Assembly: GCA_027886185.1 (NCBI GenBank)
Contig: WOAB01000056.1
Span: 124,001 to 188,000, forward strand
Source of the DNA: Rheum nobile
Lineage: Eukaryota > Streptophyta > Magnoliopsida > Caryophyllales > Polygonaceae
Reading direction: 5' to 3'
Length of the DNA stretch: 64,000 nt
Shown piece by piece: positions 11,601-24,497 of the stretch (within the stretch, counting starts at the first letter, position 1; each line of letters opens with the position of its first letter). Below the pieces are notes generated by a model that saw only the letters and a list, made by a program, of their open reading frames with translations, did no database searches and was not told the DNA's origin. The position numbers and the translations under genes are program-made.

Positions 11601-14600
11601 GTCTTTTGGCTGGTTTCTAGATTCTAATGTTTGTATCAGTGACAAGTCGTAGCATATTTGCATAAATTATAGGAAACTGAAAAGTATAAGTTGGGAAATC
11701 CAAAATCCTTCCACTATTTAAATCAATCCAGCTGTTATGAGTTGGAAGGCGTTGATGATGCTGAAGAATATCTAGCTCTTAGAAGGGCCATGGATATAGT
11801 TGGAATCAGCGAGGACGAGCAGGTTTGTTTTTGATTTATACTGTCTGCTTTTGTCTATTCCAACTATCTGTCTGATAACAAGTAGTTTTTTTCAGGAGGC
11901 AATTTTCAGGGTTGTAGCTGCTATTCTTCATCTTGGTAATGTTGAATTTGTAAAGGGAAAGGAGATAGATTCCTCAGCTATCAAGGATGAGAAATCTAGA
12001 TTCCATCTTAATATGACAGCAGAGCTTCTCAAGTATGTTGGTTATCTGCTTCACATATGTGGTTTTCTACTACTTTTTTCTAAGCATGTTTTTATTATTT
12101 TTATATGATCATTCCATTAACCAATATTGATGGGCAGGTGTGATGCCCAAAGTTTGGAGGATGCATTAATAAAACGTGTCATGGTGACACCAGAAGAAGT
12201 TATTACAATGACCCTGGACCCTACAAATGCTCTTAGTAGCAGGGATGCCTTGGCCAAAACCTTATATTCTCGTTTGTTTGATTGGTAACAAGCATAACAT
12301 CCTAATTTCCCTTTCTCAAGTTGTTACTGTCATTTTTGTTAAGTTCATTATTGTATTAGTTTGTAAATGCTGATTTTTACAGGATTGTGGAAAACATCAA
12401 TGTCTCAATTGGACAGGACCCCAACTCAAAATCAATAATTGGAGTTCTTGATATTTATGGTTTTGAAAGTTTCAAGTTCAACAGGTATGCAATTTTTCTT
12501 CTAGCCATTTTTGCCTTCTTTAAGGTATGCATTGGTTTTGAGCAGTGTTTTGTCTGTCCCTTTTGTTCTGGGTAGCAGTTGGAACTTCAGTTACACCTTT
12601 ATTACATAACTAATGAGAGAATCAAGTCACGGCCAGTTGTGTTTGCCTAGTGATTTTAGCATCAACAAATAGTGATTGTCATCAGTTCACGTGTACCAAG
12701 TTTTACTTATCACGAAAACCCCAGAAAAAGAAAAAGACTGTTTGTGCGGCCAGTGGTAGTTTTACACGTATAGCATATACATTGTGGATTCTTTTGGCCT
12801 TTTGCTTACTAAATTTCACATGCACAGTTTTGAACAGTTCTGTATCAATTTTACAAATGAGAAACTACAACAGCACTTCAATCAGGTGAACTAGCTTGGT
12901 CATGAATCTCTTTTTCGTCTTCATGCATGCCTGAACGGGTCTGTGTCAAGAGTTGTTAATTTTTGTTTCTTTGTACTTGCAGCATGTTTTCAAAATGGAG
13001 CAGGAAGAATACTCAAAAGAAGAAATCAACTGGAGTTACATAGAGTTTGTAGATAACCAGGATGTGTTGGATCTCATTGAGAAGGTATAACATTCTTCTT
13101 TTTTCCGGTGCCTTCTATAATTCTGCTTAGTCTTCTTAAATTAGTATTCCAGCAACACGAGTTTGAATGCATTGTCAAGTTTTGGAATGATTTTCTGATT
13201 TTCTCTCATATGCTGTACTGAGAAATACATTTCATGCAGAAACCTGGAGGCATTATCGCGCTTCTTGATGAAGCTTGGTATGCAGCTACCTTTCCACTTT
13301 CTAATATCCTTTCAATAAATGATAATGGTGTATTCATCACTTAAAATCAGATTTACAACAATAGATAATACTTCCAAATTCTAGGAATTGATATTGAATT
13401 ATATTGTTCTCTTGTTATGCAGTATGTTTCCGAAGTCAACACACGAAACTTTTGCCCAGAAGTTGTACCAGACCTTCAAAAATAACAAGCGCTTCAGCAA
13501 GCCAAAACTTTCTCGAACAGATTTTATCATATCACACTATGCTGGCGAGGTTGCTTTTCTTGTTGTAAAATTTGAGGTTTTACTGCAGGACTTGGCTATG
13601 ATATGCTCACTGATTCATACTCTCTTGATTTAAGGTTTCATATCAAGCTGATTTGTTTCTGGAGAAAAATAAAGATTACGTGGTGGCAGAACATCAAGCT
13701 TTGCTAACTGCATCAAAGTGTTCCTTTGCGGTTTCATTATTTCCCCCACTTCCACAAGACTCATCAAAATCATCCAAGTTTTCTTCCATTGGTTCACGCT
13801 TCAAGGTAATATTGTAAATTTCATTTTAATAGATACATTTAAAATACTGAACAACTGAATGACCTTGTTACAGGGTTAGTACTTTTTCTGATTCAATTAA
13901 GTATTGTCAACATTATTGCTTACTTAAGGAAAAATTGACAACTAACAAACTTCGAGGAGTCGGTCACAAGGGGATCATCATCATATAGAACATCTAAAGA
14001 ACCAAAATTATTCTGAAGAATCATGGTTATCTCTGAAATTCGTTGATAATGGTTGAATTCTGTGTCGCAGTTGCAACTTCAATCTTTGATGGAGACCTTA
14101 AGTGCAACAGAACCACACTATATTAGATGTGTGAAGCCAAACAATGTCTTGAAACCTGCGATTTTTGAGAATGTAAATGTCATTCAGCAATTACGCTGTG
14201 GTGTAAGTTGATCCTCGTCATTCACCTTGATTTTATATCCTAAGTGGCTAGTTCAAGATTTCATTATATCCCCAGTGTATTATTCTAAAGTGAACTCTAC
14301 CTCTATGTTTACCCATAATTTAGGGTGTCCTTGAGGCCATAAGGATAAGCTGTGCCGGATATCCCACCAGAAAGACATTTTACGAATTTCTTCTTCGGTT
14401 TGGTGTCTTGGCTCCAGAAGTGTTGGAAGGAAAGTGAGTTCATACATCTTTTGTCTGACTTTAATGGTTGATGGTCAATATTAATGATTTCTCGACTTCA
14501 GTAATTGACTTATGAAACTATGTTGAATGGGTTCACTTTGGCAGCTATGATGATAAGGTTGCATGCCAGAAGATTCTCAACAAAATGGGATTGGAAGGAT

Positions 14601-17600
14601 ATCAGGTGATGCTTTCTTCTTCTTGAATTCATACCTCTTTCTGTCTATAAGGTCTTCAGGTAGCTTCTGTTGTCCGCGTGTGTTGAATATAGTTCAATCT
14701 ACACATCTGTCATATGTGCATCTTTCTTTCCAAGTTACTGAAATTTTGAGATATTGCCTTGTCTTTTTTAAATACAGATAGGTAAGACGAAAGTTTTCTT
14801 GAGAGCAGGCCAGATGGCTGAACTAGATGCAAGAAGAACAGAGGTTCTGGGAAATGCAGCAAGAACTATACAAAGAAGGATTCGGACATATATTGCTCGC
14901 AAGGATTTCTTGTCGTTGCGCGAAGCTGCAATCAAGTTGCAGGCCCTTAGTCGATGTATCTTCCTTTTTCCCATGAAATATCTTCCTCTTATTTTGTATT
15001 TACTTCTATTTTTAATGACTTATACCAATTACTCCTAGTCTAACTCTAAAGAACCATAGCTTACTTGCCTAGTCCAGTAATCTTTAAATGTGGTCAGCTT
15101 TTTGATGTTCTATAGACAGTTTCTCTGTGCTGATTTAAATATTTTGCCAGCCTGCATGCGTTCAATCATAAAGTTGGATTGCGATCTGACATCTATCTTT
15201 CTTTCTTCGAGGAAATGTTAACTTTGCTATTAAGGACCAAAAGAACCTTTTTATAGAAACATAATTGACTGTTTCTGGTATTTGCTAGTGTTGTTGACGT
15301 ATTTAGTTTTCCCATTTTGTAGATATTTCTGCTTGCAAATTGCACGAGGAATTGAGGCGTCAATGTGCTGCTCTTAGGATCCAGAATCAACACCGCAAGT
15401 ATGTTGCTAGGAAAGCATATACAGATGTACAATTGGCTGCAATCACTTTGCAAACAGGCTTAAGATCCATGAAAGCACGTGATGAATTCAGACTGAGGAA
15501 ACAAACAAAGGCAGCCATCCAAATCCAGGTATATGAGTTGCTACATGATTTCGAAATAAGCATCAGGTTTATTGGTGTGAATTAATGAATTTGATGCACA
15601 ATATAGACTGGCCTAGAGCATATGCATTATGGTGACGTTTCAGTTATTTATTTAGTATTTTTTTGTGTTTAGGCTAAATGGCGTTACTATCAAGCTTATT
15701 CCTACTACAAGAGACTTCAGAAAGCATCTATTGTTACTCAATGTGGATGGAGGTGTAGAGTTGCTAGAAGAGAGCTCAGAGATCTCAAAATGGCAAGACA
15801 GTGGATCCCATTTACTTTTCTTGGCTGTTACAGATCTCAATGGTATATAGTGTGTGTAAGCATGAAACAATGAAAAATCATTGATGTTTTGCATTCAAAT
15901 TTCTCCAGGCTGCACGAGAAACTGGAGCTCTTAAAGAAGCAAAGGACAAACTTGAAAAGCGTGTCGAGGAGCTTACATGGCGTTTACAACTTGAGAAGCG
16001 ATTGAGGGTATTAGAAACTCTATTTTTTCGGATTGGGATGTATAGCTAATCAATTGGTGTTTTCCAGTATACCGACTCTGCGTTTGTTATATTTCAGACT
16101 GACTTGGAGGAGGCAAAAACCTCAGAAATTGCAAAGCTGCAAGAAGCATTGCAAGCTATGCAATTACAATTAAAAGAAGCGAAAGCCATGGCGATCAAAG
16201 AAAGAGAAGCTGCTAGAAAAGCTATTGAAGAAGCACCTCCAGTAATCAAAGAAACACCTGTCATAGTTGAAGATACAGAAAAGATCAGCTCATTAAATGC
16301 TGAGCTTGAAAAGATGAGGGTATGTTTATTGCAGTTGAGAAACTAGGAGCAAGCCTAAGAATGATACATTTTGCCCTGATTGTTTTCCTGTTCTTCCTCA
16401 ACAAGCTTCTTAAATGTTTTTAGTTGAAGGATTTACATGCCATGAATTGATGTTTAATTGTGTAGGCTGCACTGCAAGCAGAAACTGTTTCCAAGGAGGA
16501 GGTGACACAAGCTCATGCAACAGTTCGTATCGAAAATGAGGAACTGCAGAAAAAGCTTGAAGACGAGAAGAAGAAATCTGCCCAGTATCAAGAAACCATG
16601 CAGAAGTCTGTATCTAGAGAGCATTTCTTTTTCTTTCTTTACTATAGTAATGTCAATTGATTTAAAACTGAAGATCTCGCCCTAGAAAACAGCCAGTCTT
16701 AGGTTATTTTTACACCTCCAAAAGCTGCTCTTCCCAATGAAATCCTGATACTAAAGGTTTTGTGAACCTGCACCACCAATTCTCTTTACTATTAACCATT
16801 ATTTTTAGTGTTGCTAAGAGCTCAATGAGCATGAAAAAGGGTTTATATCCCACATAATCTAGTCATTTGAGCCTAATAACTCATTTTTCATCGGTGTAAC
16901 TAATAGCTCTTGCATGTCAGGCTTGAAGAGAAGGTGTCTAACTTAGAATCTGAAATTCAAGTGCTTCGACAACAGGCTCTTGTCATGTCACCTACAGGGA
17001 AAACTTCGTCATCACGACCAAAGACAACAATCATTCCAGTATGTTCCTTACTGCAAGTGTTTTTATGTTAAGGTCTAAGGTCAATTCTGGTATACAAGGT
17101 CATAATGGTAGAATCATTCTTGCAGTTGCAAAGAACTCCAGATAATGGAGCCTCACCAGATGGAGAAACAAGGAAAATGGTAAAGTACTCCGAATAGTTT
17201 TTTTTTGTCATATGATATACTAATTAAGTCATCTTCTTTAAAGCTAATTATCGCTCTTAAACGTTAGGCTCTTGCTCCGGTGCCTTATATGCGGGAACCA
17301 GAAACTGAAGAAAGACCTCAAAAATCCCTTAATGAGAAACAGCAGGTACTGGACCTAAATTTATTCTATCTGAATAGATAAGATGGGTTTGCTTTGGTTG
17401 ATATATTGCTGTCATTTATCGGTGCAGGAGAACCAAGATTTGCTAATAAAGTCTATTTCACAAGATCTTGGATTTTCAAAAGGCAAGCCTGTTGCTGCTT
17501 GCTTGATTTACAAATGCCTTCTGCAGTGGAGATCATTCGAGGTTGAAAGAACAAGTATATTTGATCGTATCATTCAAACTATAGCTGGGGCCATTGAGGT

Positions 17601-20600
17601 ATACTTACACAACATCTAAAAGTAATACCACCTTTGTTGCCATGTTTGAGATCCCTGTTGTTGATCAATCAGAAGCTGGCTTTATTATGGCTTATCTCAT
17701 GCTTAGTTTGCATGATTTGTTTGACCCTAACAGTAGGTAATTCTGTTCATATTGCAGTCACAAGATAACAGTGATGTTTTGTCATACTGGCTGTCAAATT
17801 GCGCCACGTTGTTGTTGCTCCTCCAACGCACACTAAAAGCAAGTGGTGCTGCTAGTCTAACTCCTCAACGGCGTAGAGCCTCATCAGCTTCAATATTGGG
17901 ACGTGTCTCTCAGGTTAGATTGGCGTGCTAGCTCTGGTCATACCTTTATCTAAGGGTTTGTTAGATTAGGGAGTTTATAAAGAGTTTTTTGTTTATAAAT
18001 AGTTGATAAATAGGGTTGTATGAAAAAATATGTTTGGTAAAAAGGTGTTTTTTATGGGTATGTGTGTAGTTTATTAGAAAAGTGTGAGTAGTGGGAAAAA
18101 ATTAAATAATTTTATTACACGTTTATCGAAATGTATAAAAGTAGGTCTTTGAAAAAAAGTGTTTATAAACAATAAACAATTCATGCCAAACAAAGCCTAA
18201 GTTTACTGAAATGTTGATTGTCTCGGTTTATGATATCAGGGACTTCGAGGCTCTCCACAAGGTGTCGGGTTTTCATTTTTCAGTGGCCGTCCTCTGGGTG
18301 GGATAGACGAATTACGCCAAGTGGAAGCGAAATACCCTGCGTTGCTTTTTAAGCAGCAACTCACTGCCTTCCTTGAAAAGATATATGGACTGATCAGAGA
18401 CAATTTGAAGAAGGAAATATCTCCTGTGCTTGCTCAATGTATCCAGGTGAGGAAATGAGCTCAACTTTTTGACTTTAGCTGCATAAAAACTAGTTTTTCT
18501 TCCCTTTTTTGGACAAATGAAGATTGAAAATCACAATTGGAACGCCTTTAATTGAGGGAGTAAATCATTGACTTGCAGGCACCCAGGACATCCAGAGGTA
18601 GTCTAGTGAAGGGACGTTCCCAAGCTAATGCCGTAGCTCAACAAGCTTTGATTGCTCATTGGCAGAACATTGTTAAAACTCTTAACATTTACCTGAACAC
18701 AATGAGATCCAATCATGTAAGTGGGCAACTTTTAACTGCAGTGTTAACATTTACCTGAACACAATGAGAGCCAAGCACCTTAGAGTTTGATTTTTCTGCA
18801 GGTGCCTTCTTTCCTAGTTCACAAGGTGTTCACTCAAACATTTTCCTTCATTAATGTCCAGCTGTTCAACAGGTATTTAACTGCTGTAGTTTCCTAGACC
18901 GAAACCACTTCATCAATAGGCTTAGTTTTTCACTACTGACTTCTATTGTTCCAAATCTAGCCTTCTTCTGCGACGTGAATGTTGCTCTTTCAGCAACGGG
19001 GAGTATGTAAAATCAGGTTTGTCTGAATTAGAGCTATGGTGTGATGCCACTGACGAGGTGAGTTAAAAGCTGTTTTTCTCGTACCCTTGTCATTCGTCTC
19101 TTGGGAATATCAAGCCTTACGTATTTCTGCTATTATCAGTACGCGGGTTCTGCTTGGGATGAACTCAAACACATTAGACAAGCGGTTGGATTCTTGGTTA
19201 GTTAAATGTTTTCTAATCTTTTCCCTTTGGATATCTTATTGCTATTGTTATTCTTTTTAAATTTTAATTCTTAATTGTTGTCTCTCATGATCAGGTAATA
19301 CACCAGAAGCCAAAGAAGTCCTTGCGAGAAATCACGAATGATCTGTGTCCTGTGAGTGGAAAGTCAAACTTTTCTTAATCTTTTTATGTTGTGTTATGAA
19401 TGAAATGCTCTGAATTACTCTCAATGGTTTTGGTCGTCTTTAGGCACTCAGCATACAGCAGCTGTACAGGATCAGTACTATGTATTGGGACGACAAATAT
19501 GGAACTCACAGCGTGTCTGCTGAGGTCAGTCATATTATTCGTCTTAACAATTCAAGTTACATGCACGAAAATAGAGGCGGCTTTCTTCATAGACCAAATT
19601 CAGATTCTAAATAATGGTAACAAATTTTTTTTTTGTCTTGGCGCAGGTGATTCAAAGTATGAGAATTATGATGACAGAGGAATCGGGCAATGCAGTGAGC
19701 ACGTCATTTCTATTAGATGACGACTCAAGGTAATTTACTCATATGCTATAAGCTTTTATCTCATTCTGATCATTTAAAGCCTGTGTTGGAATAAGTGACC
19801 CGAGTTCTTTTCCGGGTAGTGCTTTCCTGAAACGTTGAGCAAGACCCCCCTTTACACTCATGTGCCACACACTCCCACATCATTTGAAGGGAAAATTTCA
19901 GAAAACTGCCCCTAGTTTTAGGTTTTATTTTCTCTACACCGCCAAATTTCGAAAATCTAATATAAACCCGACTATTTTTTTTAATTTCCTTCAAAATCAC
20001 ACCCAATATTATCAGATTTTGTCTTGTGAGATTTTTCATCAAAATCACACTTTAAGTGAACATAACTTTAAATGAAAACCACCCTAGTATTAGGTTTTAT
20101 TTTCTTTACACCACCAAATTTTGAAAAACTAATATAAACCCGGCTATTTTTTATTAATTTCCTTCAAAATCACACCCAATATTATCAGATTTTGTCATGT
20201 GAGATTTTTCATCAAATTCAAACTTTAAGTGAAAACCACCCTAGTATTTGGTTTTATTTTTTCTACACCGCCAAATTTTGAAAAACTAATATAAACCCGT
20301 CAAATTTTTTTTTTAATTTCCTTCAAAATCACACCCAATATTATCAGATTTTGTCATGTGAGATTTTTCATCAAATTCACACTTTAAGTGAACATAACTT
20401 TAAGTGAAAACCACCCTAGTATCAGGTTTTATTTTCTCTACAACACCAAATTTTGAAAAACCAATATAAACCTGACTATTTTTTTTAATTTCCTTCAAAA
20501 TCACACCCAATATTATCAGATTTTGTCTTGTGAGATTTTCATCAAATTCACACTTTTAAGTGAACATAACTTTCAAAAGGCAAGGACAAATTGTGTCATT

Positions 20601-20894
20601 ACCCGTAATATTTTGAAAATTGGTGTGATCTTAATACAATAGAAAATAAAGGCGGCTTTATGAAATTTTCTAAAACTCTAGTTGTTTAAGTGCAACCCCC
20701 TAAAACAAGAAGCTGATGAATCTCCAATGATTTGAACCAAGTAACCAACCAACCAACCCATCTTTGTTTTCTGTTGCAGCATCCCGTTTACAGTAGACGA
20801 CATAGCCAAGACAGTGGAGCCCGTGGAGATGGCTGACGTGGATCCTCCTCCATTGCTTCGTCAGAACTCCAGCTTTGCGTTTTTACAGCAATGA
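8633..20894 (+). CDS. Myosin XI heavy chain (class XI unconventional myosin)
   Basis: Actin-based motor that moves organelles and vesicles along actin filaments and drives cytoplasmic streaming. 39 coding exons join in frame to 1,526 aa, normal for the family: 8633-8635, 9176-9304, 10506-10649, 10748-10893, 10968-11124, 11270-11328, 11419-11578, 11673-11822, 11896-12032, 12138-12284, 12383-12484, 12828-12885, 12983-13084, 13240-13277, 13423-13549, 13635-13805, 14071-14202, 14324-14433, 14545-14605, 14778-14955, 15323-15528, 15673-15792, 15909-16007, 16098-16319, 16466-16605, 16921-17038, 17126-17179, 17268-17345, 17428-17598, 17758-17913, 18240-18446, 18579-18716, 18802-18872, 18961-19057, 19140-19196, 19295-19351, 19444-19524, 19647-19729, 20780-20894. 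Domains: SH3-like N-terminus (VNIIVGSHVWIEDP), motor with P-loop GESGAGKT at residues 156-163, switch I NNNSSRFGK (209-217), switch II DIYGFE (434-439), actin-contact EPHYIRCVKPN, IQ neck ~738-879 (six calmodulin sites expected), coiled coil ~880-1050, and a cargo-binding DIL/globular tail ~1117-1526. No lesions are visible. The XI subtype is not assigned. Confidence 0.96.
15793..15908 (+). other. GC-AG intron in the myosin XI neck
   Basis: Exon 22 ends ...CTC AAA ATG and is followed by gcaaga. The acceptor is tctccag before GCT GCA CGA GAA. This join keeps the frame and yields LKMAARETGALKEAKDKLEK, the expected transition from the last IQ motif into the coiled coil. A GT donor nearby (cagtgg) would shift the frame and destroy the coiled coil. 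GC donors are a known minor class of U2 introns and usually match the rest of the donor consensus, as here. Confidence 0.85.
17954..18197. mobile_element. Tourist-like MITE in myosin intron 30
   Basis: A 244-bp AT-rich insert flanked by TAA on both sides (17951-17953 and 18198-18200), with short terminal inverted repeats gggtttgtt and aacaaagcc. A 3-bp TAA duplication and GG-C-TTTGTT type ends are the signature of PIF/Harbinger-derived Tourist MITEs. It has no coding capacity. Confidence 0.7.
19905..20576. repeat. Four tandem ~172-bp repeats in the last myosin intron
   Basis: Units carry 'ccctagtattaggttttatttt', 'caccaaattttgaaaaac', 'aatataaaccc', 'cacacccaatattatcagattttgtc' and 'cactttaagtgaacataac'. 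The anchor 'cccaatattatcag' recurs at about 20002, 20175, 20334 and 20506, giving spacings of ~173, 160 and 172 bp. The short spacing reflects loss of ~12 bp. The array makes the last intron (19730-20779) over 1 kb. No coding sense. Confidence 0.9.
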
Positions 20895-21590
20895 TCGTAT
20901 TGATCGAACTCGGCTCCCTCTAGCATGAGAGCTTGCACATATATATATCTCTGGTTTGATGGAATTGTATTTTGTGATGTAAATGCTTTTTTCAGTTTCC
21001 CCTGGCTGTTGTTTTTCTGGTTCTGGGGTGCCTTCTCTGCTAGTATTTGTGTGGGGCTTCAGCTCTCATTTTGCTACCCCTCTTGATTTGTGGATCCCAA
21101 TTTGTTCATGTACATTATTTTATGGACTATAATAGAAGCATACTATTATTCTCTTGTGTAAAAAAAAGTGCAATTAAATGTAGTTTGTGGTATTGGGAAC
21201 TTTTGTACATGAAGTTTTTGAGGTCAGATTCATCATATTGGTAGATATTGACCTTAAGTCTTGATCAAAATTCTAGAAACCAAAGCTTTTTCTTGTTGGA
21301 ATTTTTTACTTGTGATGGACTTGCCAAAATCAATTGAAGTATGTGACATTTTAGCTTGCGGTATTAGGTGTTTAGGGTGGTTTCCAACACTCCAGCTAAA
21401 CCCTATATAAACAAAGGATGATGTGAATCTTATATTCTTATGTATGTGATATGGAGTTTGAATCACTATATTAAAGTAATATGTTCACGCTAAAACTAAA
21501 ATATATTTATTACTATTACAAGGTAAAAGATAAAAGTGTTCATATGAATATATACACTTCTTATTATTACGTGTGCATATGTTTACACGA
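20895..21590. other. 3' flank of the myosin gene
   Basis: It starts with the myosin 3' untranslated region and T-rich sequence, then AT-rich intergenic DNA. No further gene or repeat recognised up to the fold-back element. Confidence 0.4.
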
Positions 21591-22647
21591 TTACTTTTCG
21601 GCGCATAGTCAAAATTGTCTTTCAGCGCATAGGGTCGTCACGTTACGTGTGGAGTCACTCCACACGTAACGTGGGGTAAATTTTTTTTTTTTTTTTAACC
21701 ACACGTTACATGTGGAGTGGCTCCACACGTAACGTGTGGTAATTTTTTTTTTTTTTTTTAAAACCCCACGTTAAAAAAAGTTTGAAACTTAAAATTGTTA
21801 TTTTTTATTTATCAATGTTAAAATATTAGGACATTAGTCCTAACTGGATGGAGGATGCTGGTTTGAGAACGTAAGCTGATTTTTTTTGTCTCCATGAAGG
21901 TTCAAGCTAGTGTACTTTCTTATCTGATATTTTATCATTTCAAGGCTTAATACATCATTGCTTATACGCCCTGCTTATTGTTGTGCATATCTTAAGCATT
22001 TATTTTTTGTTCATGTATGTAGTAATGGGTAAGTCTGACACTGATCAAGCTTGGAGTATTAAAAATTTGGGGTTATAGAAAGAAAATTTCTTAGTAATTT
22101 TTTTTTTTTGTTTAGAATTGACTCTTAATTCTCCAGCTAAGATACTTCATACTCCCTCTGTCCCGAAAAGAACGTCCTAATTTGACCCGGTACAAATGTC
22201 GAGGCGGGTTTTGTATTGTTAATATCTCTAATAATATAACCCTAAAAATTATAATTTTTTAATATTATCAAAGTACTCGTTGAGACGAATAAAACAAGAC
22301 CCCACATGACTATGTTTTTTCTTATATATTGGAAAAAATCTTAAAGATTCTCTTCAACTATGAATAATATACAAAAGTCAAACAGGACGAATATTATGGG
22401 ACGGAGGGAGTATTACAGTTATGCGGTACAGATCCGGTTATATTTTAACATTGATAAATAAAAAATAACAATTTTAAGTTTTAAACTTTTTTAACGTGAG
22501 GTTTTAAAAAAATAAAATAAATGCCACACGTTACGTGTGGTTAAAAAAAATAAAAAAATTACCCCACGTTACGTGTGGAGTGGCTCCACACGTAACGTGG
22601 CAACCCTATGCGTTGAAAGACAATTTTGCCTATGCACCGAATAGTAA
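21591..22647. mobile_element. Fold-back element with long, internally palindromic inverted ends
   Basis: A ~236-bp left arm (21591-21826) and ~210-bp right arm (22438-22647) are inverted copies of each other. They begin ttacttttcggcgcatag and ttactattcggtgcatag and end with ttatttatcaatgttaaaat. Each arm contains one or two inner palindromes built from ccacacgtaacgtgg joined by A/T tracts. The centre holds ~320 bp of unrelated AT-rich sequence and a nested Stowaway MITE. No transposase is visible. The target duplication is not clear (at most GA on both sides). Confidence 0.75.
22152..22410. mobile_element. Stowaway MITE
   Basis: 259 bp bounded by ctccctctgtcccgaaaa on the left and ttatgggacggagggag on the right, with TA at 22150-22151 and 22411-22412. 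Both the TIR and the TA duplication are canonical for Stowaway (Tc1/mariner-mobilised). It sits inside the fold-back element, so it arrived later. It has the same terminal sequence as the two mariner-like elements in this window. Confidence 0.9.
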
Positions 22648-23065
22648 GACCCGTTTACATGAAAAATGTGAGTTTGTATACTTAGTAGTATGTATGTATA
22701 TGCTTTATTAGTATGTATTCTTATGCTTTCTTAGCATGTGTTTATATGCTATTACATTCTCTTAGTACGTGTACTTACATTTCATACGTGTGCACGCGTC
22801 TTCATGATAAGTATGCATGTATTCACTATGTGTGTATACACTCTACATATGTGTGATTAGTCTTTTTACCTTTGTGTTCATATGAAAATGTCATTTTCAC
22901 TATCTCAACGACTGTTTTTTTACTTTATCCTCATGTACCCTTATTATAAAGGTACATATTATAAATTTCATAAAATATAAATACTAGGAAGATTTGCGGG
23001 TAAAATGGCCTTTTAAAAAAATGGGAAAGAAAGATAACAATCTTTTTGTTTTAAGTAGATGATAT

Positions 23066-23878
23066 TAGGGGTGAGCAAACAGATATATCTAATCCGGTCC
23101 GGTCCGGTATGTCGGATATCCGGTAAAAAATATTTACAAAACTCCTATCCGTATCCGATAAATATTATCCGGATCGGATATTCGACTCGGATATCCAAAT
23201 TATCCGGTTACTAGAAAACCTATTAAAAATTAAATCATTTTTTTTAATTCAATCAAAACTAACAATCCGTAAAGTGCAAACTAAATGTCAAACATCAGCA
23301 CTATTTGCAAATCCTTGTAATTTTTTCAAACAATTAAACTTGTCAACCTTTTCAGATTGAGAACCATAAACGTATATATTATTTAACAAGAGGAATTGAC
23401 AAGTATATATAAAGTTGTAGCTTTAACTTATATAATCAAAGTTCAATTAAATGATGAACACTTAGTCTCGACAAAAAAAACATATTTGCTCTGCTTAGTG
23501 ATGCAAAAATTAGTACATGATTTAGGGTTTTAATTTTATAAGTATAATAATCAAGGTTGTTTTTTTATTATTAGGAAAAAAATAAGGAATGTTGTATTGG
23601 AGAATTGAAGTGGTTTAATTACTTAAAAATGTATAAGTATCATTTTGAGATCATCTAAACTAATTAAACATTGTATAAAAGTTATAAAAACATATATATA
23701 TTAATAGTATCGGATTCCCGGATATCCGGTAAGCAAAATATATCGATCCGTATCCGGTCCAAGTATCCGGAAAAATCACCTGGATCGGATTCGGATAAAT
23801 ATTAAACGGATATTTTCGGATACGGACTTTTAGGGTTCGGATCGGGTCGGCCGGATCGGATACTTTTGCTCACCCCTA
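23066..23878. mobile_element. Non-autonomous hAT element (813 bp)
   Basis: Ends are taggggtgagcaaa and tttgctcacccta-type inverted repeats (taggggtgagcaaa / tttgctcacccctag). The flanks gatgatat (23058-23065) and gatgatac (23879-23886) form an 8-bp target duplication with one change. The subterminal regions are packed with ccggt/atccgg motifs. The TIR sequence and 8-bp duplication identify the hAT superfamily. No coding capacity. Confidence 0.85.
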
Positions 23879-24237
23879 GATGATACTAATGGTACGTTTG
23901 TATCGTTGTACTATTGTCCATAATACAATAAATTGTACTCTCTCCATCTAAAAATACTTGTCTTTCTAGCCTTTAATTTTTGTCTATCAATATTTGTCTT
24001 TTTGGCTATTTTTCTTCTTACTTTACACATTGTATCCTTATAATTAATGGTATATTATTAATAATGATTTTCAAGAAAATAAAAAATACTATAATAGATA
24101 AGGGTGAATTTGTATTTTTGATACTCTTCTTTATAGTGTGCAGAATGATAGAAAAGTAAATATTGTTAAACAAAATGAGCATTATTTTGCATTAAATTAT
24201 AACATTTACATATTAAAAAATATAATTTAGTGTATTA

Positions 24238-24497
24238 TCTATATATTATTACTAAAGCTATAACTATCTCTCCTAAGTGTCAACCTTCTAGCTATGTCAA
24301 GTCATCAACTTAATTAACTCATTTACTTATTTACCCTTACATTATTCTGCAAATTATAGCCCAATTATCAACCTAAATTAGCTATATCTTTCTTACCATA
24401 TAAATTAGTAGTAGCTTATATAATATATCTAGGTGATGTCATTGTAGATGAATAAGGAAAGCTGTATTATATCTATTTACTATTTTACACTTATTAT
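24238..24497 (+). mobile_element. Helitron 5'-end fragment
   Basis: It begins TCTATATATTATTACTAAAGC, the plant Helitron 5' end. The first ~260 bp are clearly related to 34023-34290 (shared 'gtatgtcaagtcat', 'tttacccttt', 'aatatatctag', 'gaataaggaaa'). It is then interrupted by a hAT element. No matching 3' hairpin was found here. Confidence 0.6.

Noticed and set aside
15790..15815. GT donor at 'cagtgg' for myosin exon 22
   Set aside because: It would shift the frame and lose the conserved coiled-coil start; the GC donor fits.
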